In this document: one piece after another, positions 6,537-8,787 of the stretch
Layout of the letters: each line of letters begins with the position of its first letter
Position numbering within the stretch: the first letter of the stretch is position 1
Source of the DNA: Peptoniphilus sp034090345
Lineage (GTDB): Bacteria; Bacillota; Clostridia; Tissierellales; Peptoniphilaceae
NCBI RefSeq assembly: GCF_034090345.1
Contig: NZ_JAXDSS010000057.1
Coordinates: 1-8,787 of the forward strand
Direction: 5' to 3'
DNA length: 8,787 bases
Program-made: the position numbers and the translations under genes
The notes under the pieces: generated by a model
The model's input: the letters and a program-made list of their open reading frames with translations, nothing else
Database searches by the model: none
Told to the model about the DNA's origin: nothing

Positions 6537-7964
6537 TCATATTTTTAATTTTTTAATTCTTCTACAAAGTTTTGATTCTGTTATCCCTAAAATCTTTGAT
6601 GCTTCTTTTTGTGAATTAGTATAATCTATAACTTCTTTGATTATCTTTTTCTCATATGAATCTAACATTTCGTCAAGATTACTTCCACTTTCAAAAATAT
6701 TTTTCCTTTGTACAATTTTATTACAATTTACCATATCTTCCGGTAAATCCCATTCTTCTATACAGTTATCTCTACTTAAAATTACAACTCTCTCTACTAT
6801 ATTTTTTAACTCTCTAACGTTTCCATACCAATTATTTTTATAAAATATTCTAAGTACTTTATCTGAAAAATACTTTTTAGTTTTATTTATTTTATTATTT
6901 TCTCTTAAAAAATGTAGTGCTAAAGGAATTATATCTTCTCTTCTCTCTCTTAAAGGTGGTATATGTATCGGAATTACATTTATCCTATAATATAAATCTT
7001 GTCTAAAAGACTTTTCACTTACCATTTTTTCTAAATCTCTGTTTGTTGCGCTTATTATTCTCACATCTATTGGAATATCCTTATCTGCTCCTATTTTTCT
7101 TATTTTTTTATTTTGTATTACTTTTAGTAATTTTGCTTGAAGTTCTAACGGTAATTCACCTATCTCATCTAAAAATACTGTGCCATTATTTGCAATTTCA
7201 AATATTCCTTTTTTACCTTTTTTCAATGCACCTGTAAAAGCTCCCGACTCATACCCAAATAACTCTGATTCTATTAAATTTGCTGGAATTGCAGAACAAT
7301 TTATTTCAACAAAAGGCCCATCTTTTCTGCTCCCAATTTCATATATATATTTTGCTATAACATCTTTTCCAACTCCAGTTTCACCTGTAATTAATACAGA
7401 TACATCATAATTCGCCACTTTTTTAGCTTTATTTAGAATCATTTTCATTATATGTGAATTATATATAACCTTACTTTCCTGATCTATTAAATATTTAAGC
7501 ATTAATATATTTTGTTCACTTTCATCCAACTTATCCTTTAATTCATTTATTTCAGTAACATCTCTTACTGTAGTCACAACTATAGATATTTCAGAATTTT
7601 TAGAAAAAATTGGCGTACTTGTAATTACGACTTGATTTTTATTATTTAGAATCTGATTAATAGTTACTTCTTCTAAATTCTCAATAACTTTTAAAGTCCC
7701 GGATGTATTTATAAGTCCTTCCTCTATCACTTGTTCCATTTTTTTGCCTATAAATAAATTCCTACTTGTTCCACTTATTCTTTCATATGCCTTGTTTACG
7801 AAAATTGTAAGTCCCTTCCCATCTGTTATATAAACTCCATCACTAAGTTTATCCAATATCTCTCTTAGCAGCATTAAATTATTGAGATCTTTATTTTTAT
7901 CAAAAATTTCTTCAAAGATCTTATCTATATTATTGTCTGATGATTCTATAAATTTTTTTCTCAA
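6537..7964 (-). CDS. Sigma-54-dependent transcriptional activator, PAS-AAA+-Fis type
   Basis: This 475-residue bacterial enhancer-binding protein uses ATP hydrolysis to open promoters bound by sigma-54 RNA polymerase. A PAS sensor domain covers about residues 35-145 and is followed by a short coiled coil (about 138-162). The AAA+ domain has Walker A GETGVGKD (194-201), the sigma-54 contact loop GAFTGA (241-246), Walker B GTVFLDE (261-267), arginines in FRQDLYYR (320-327) and NWYGNVREL (378-386). A Fis-type helix-turn-helix (SQKEASKILGITESKLCRRI, 451-470) ends the protein. There is no receiver domain, so control is probably by a ligand or cofactor at the PAS domain rather than by phosphorylation. 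The start is TTG, with AGGAG 7 nt upstream (7972-7976). It lies just upstream of the abfD sigma-54 promoter in the same direction, making it the likely activator of that operon. Its own promoter was not recognised. Confidence 0.95.
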   Translation of the reverse strand: MRKKFIESSDNNIDKIFEEIFDKNKDLNNLMLLREILDKLSDGVYITDGKGLTIFVNKAYERISGTSRNLFIGKKMEQVIEEGLINTSGTLKVIENLEEVTINQILNNKNQVVITSTPIFSKNSEISIVVTTVRDVTEINELKDKLDESEQNILMLKYLIDQESKVIYNSHIMKMILNKAKKVANYDVSVLITGETGVGKDVIAKYIYEIGSRKDGPFVEINCSAIPANLIESELFGYESGAFTGALKKGKKGIFEIANNGTVFLDEIGELPLELQAKLLKVIQNKKIRKIGADKDIPIDVRIISATNRDLEKMVSEKSFRQDLYYRINVIPIHIPPLRERREDIIPLALHFLRENNKINKTKKYFSDKVLRIFYKNNWYGNVRELKNIVERVVILSRDNCIEEWDLPEDMVNCNKIVQRKNIFESGSNLDEMLDSYEKKIIKEVIDYTNSQKEASKILGITESKLCRRIKKLKI

Positions 7965-8246
7965 TTAGATTCTCCTTTACAATTAGTTATAAATTTATAA
8001 CCACAGTCCTTATTTATCTAAATTTTAAATTTCAAATCTATCATTAAGCTTTATTAAATTTTAATTATTTCATCTAAACACATTTTAGATAAATCTTTTT
8101 CTTAATGTACACTATTTTTAGAACTTATTAAAATTTTTATTAAGCCATCTTTGCCAATACTAATAATTATAAAGAAAGTAAATTTCAACATATATGTCTC
8201 ATTTTTATAACAATTATTTATCCTTTAAAATAATTACTTTAAAAGA

Positions 8247-8278
8247 TTAGAATATTTTGCTCAAACCAAATATTCTAA
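8247..8278. repeat. 11-bp inverted repeat, AT-rich hairpin
   Basis: TTAGAATATTT (8247-8257) and AAATATTCTAA (8268-8278) are perfect inverted copies around a 10-base loop. Neither side has a clean T run, so it is not a clear terminator. It may be a protein-binding dyad or RNA structure in the long leader of the activator gene. Confidence 0.4.
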
Positions 8279-8445
8279 ATTTAATTTTTAAATAACTTTT
8301 TATTCTAAAAAACAGCTATTCATTGTTTAATGCATCTATCTTATTTATATCATTTAATTTAAAATATTTCTATCTCAATATTAAATTTAATTTCTCCCTT
8401 GTTAATATGAAACAACTAATTTATATACTTTTTTCAATTATACTT

Positions 8446-8484
8446 AATTACCCTCTTTACTGCCTTTGAGTAAAGAGGGTAATT
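8446..8484. repeat. Strong 16-bp perfect hairpin without a T tract
   Basis: AATTACCCTCTTTACT (8446-8461) and AGTAAAGAGGGTAATT (8469-8484) pair perfectly around the 7-base loop GCCTTTG. This is the strongest stem in the window and stands out from its AT-rich surroundings by its GGG/CCC block. No T run follows on either strand, unlike a standard intrinsic terminator. It lies about 30 nt beyond the tRNA terminator on the minus strand. It could be a backup terminator, an RNA processing site or a repeat element. Confidence 0.6.
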
Positions 8485-8514
8485 CCTATCAATCTATATT
8501 ATTTAAATTTGAGC

Positions 8515-8542
8515 AAAAAAATAACTCACTAACTAGTGAGTT
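8515..8542 (-). terminator. Intrinsic terminator of tRNA-Leu copy 1
   Basis: On the minus strand AACTCACT and AGTGAGTT form a perfect 8-bp stem with a 4-base loop, followed at once by seven Ts. It begins 4 nt after the encoded CCA end. Confidence 0.92.
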
Positions 8543-8586
8543 AAAATGGTGCGGGAAAGAGGACTTGAACCCCCACTCCATTGGAA
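8516..8586. repeat. Direct repeat, copy 1 (tRNA-Leu 3' part plus terminator)
   Basis: These 71 bases are identical to 8717-8787, the last bases of the window, at an offset of 201. The identity covers the terminator and the 3' half of tRNA-Leu, and may continue beyond the window. Identity in the non-genic terminator flank points to a recent tandem duplication. Confidence 0.9.
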
Positions 8587-8630
8587 CTAGATCCTAAGTC
8601 TAGCGCGTCTGCCAATTCCGCCATTCCCGC
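8547..8630 (-). tRNA. tRNA-Leu (anticodon UAG)
   Basis: This 84-nt gene reads on the minus strand and includes its encoded CCA. The acceptor arms GCGGGAA and TTCCCGC pair, with discriminator A. The anticodon stem CTAGA/TCTAG encloses the loop CTTAGGA, giving anticodon TAG, which reads CUN leucine codons. A long variable arm (TTCC/GGA) marks the class II tRNA, and GTTCAAGTCC is the T arm. It has its own promoter (8658-8686) and terminator, so it is transcribed as a single unit. Confidence 0.97.
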
Positions 8631-8657
8631 ATGAGTTATGTCTTAACAACAAAAATA

Positions 8658-8686
8658 ATTATACCTAAAATTTACACTTAGGTCAA
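8658..8686 (-). promoter_or_regulatory. Sigma-A promoter of tRNA-Leu copy 1
   Basis: On the minus strand the -35 box is TTGACC (8686-8681) and the -10 box is a perfect TATAAT (8663-8658), 17 nt apart. Transcription would begin near 8650, about 20 nt before the tRNA 5' end. The spacer starts and ends in CCTAA/TTAGG symmetry, which may be chance. Confidence 0.9.
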
Positions 8687-8716
8687 GTGTTTTAAAAAAT
8701 ATTTTCAAATTTAAAT

Positions 8717-8743
8717 AAAAAATAACTCACTAACTAGTGAGTT
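8717..8743 (-). terminator. Intrinsic terminator of tRNA-Leu copy 2
   Basis: It has the same 8-bp stem and 4-base loop as the terminator of copy 1, followed by six Ts on the minus strand. It lies just upstream of the copy 1 promoter and so separates the two tRNA units. Confidence 0.9.
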
Positions 8744-8747
8744 AAAA

Positions 8748-8787
8748 TGGTGCGGGAAAGAGGACTTGAACCCCCACTCCATTGGAA
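8748..8787 (-). tRNA. tRNA-Leu, second copy, 3' part only
   Basis: The 3' 40 nt are visible: encoded CCA, discriminator A, the 3' acceptor strand, T arm and part of the variable arm. They are identical to copy 1. The anticodon lies outside the window, so UAG is inferred from this identity. Its promoter is also outside. Confidence 0.9.

Larger units (their letters stand above)
7965..8546. other. Long AT-rich non-coding region
   Basis: This 582-base stretch separates the activator gene from the tRNA genes. I find no supported coding frame on either strand and no convincing sigma-A promoter for the activator gene. It contains inverted repeats at 8082-8100, 8247-8278 and 8446-8484 (the last two are listed separately) and the tRNA terminator at 8515-8542. 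ATCTAAA/TTTAGAT at 8082-8100, with a 5-base spacer, might be an operator but may be chance. Confidence 0.6.
8717..8787. repeat. Direct repeat, copy 2 (cut by the window end)
   Basis: This is identical to 8516-8586 over all 71 visible bases and is cut off by the window end. Confidence 0.9.

Noticed and set aside
8130..8165. TTGGCA on the minus strand as a second sigma-54 promoter for the activator gene
   Set aside because: The following GC is 10 nt, not 12 nt, from the GG, and TT stands where GC should be.
8437..8442. TATAAT on the minus strand just after the 16-bp hairpin as a promoter for the activator gene
   Set aside because: There is no -35 box at a suitable distance, and it lies about 470 nt from the gene.
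8446..8787. CRISPR-like array from the repeated palindromes at the right end
   Set aside because: The repeats are tRNA terminators and a tRNA duplication; there is no regular repeat-spacer pattern.

Overview
The window is an AT-rich stretch from a low-GC Gram-positive anaerobe, most likely a member of Clostridia or Tissierellia. The evidence is the strong base bias, AGGAG-type ribosome binding sites 7 nt from starts that include TTG, and an oxygen-sensitive 4-hydroxybutyrate fermentation cluster. I cannot name the genus from sequence alone.

Layout: 1-828 (+) is the 3' part of a DNA polymerase IV gene (dinB). Positions 829-1564 hold no intact gene, but show open minus-strand stretches that may be the remains of a decayed gene, and a weak terminator for the operon that ends at 1565. 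From 6273 down to 1565 on the minus strand runs a tight five-gene operon: 4-hydroxybutyryl-CoA dehydratase (abfD), a small NifU C-terminal-domain protein, 4-hydroxybutyrate CoA-transferase, a 450-residue membrane permease and an 85-residue cysteine-rich protein. Gaps are 5-14 nt throughout. Upstream, also on the minus strand, is a PAS-AAA+-Fis sigma-54 activator (6537-7964). Between the two lies an excellent sigma-54 -24/-12 promoter (6331-6347) with upstream inverted repeats that could be activator sites. Positions 7965-8546 are very AT-rich and non-coding, with several hairpins. The right end carries two copies of tRNA-Leu(UAG), each with its own terminator; the second copy runs off the window.

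How the genes work together (inference from families and layout): the permease may import 4-hydroxybutyrate or a related acid. The CoA-transferase activates it to 4-hydroxybutyryl-CoA, and the [4Fe-4S]/FAD dehydratase makes crotonyl-CoA for butyrate and acetate formation. The NifU-domain protein may serve the dehydratase cluster. The sigma-54 activator would switch the operon on, probably in response to a small molecule sensed by its PAS domain. Succinate semialdehyde dehydrogenase and 4-hydroxybutyrate dehydrogenase, often found with these genes, are absent here, which suggests that 4-hydroxybutyrate is taken up or made elsewhere. The most novel parts are the 85-residue CGGC/CGC protein, the permease assignment, and the one-residue shift of the fourth cluster ligand in the dehydratase.
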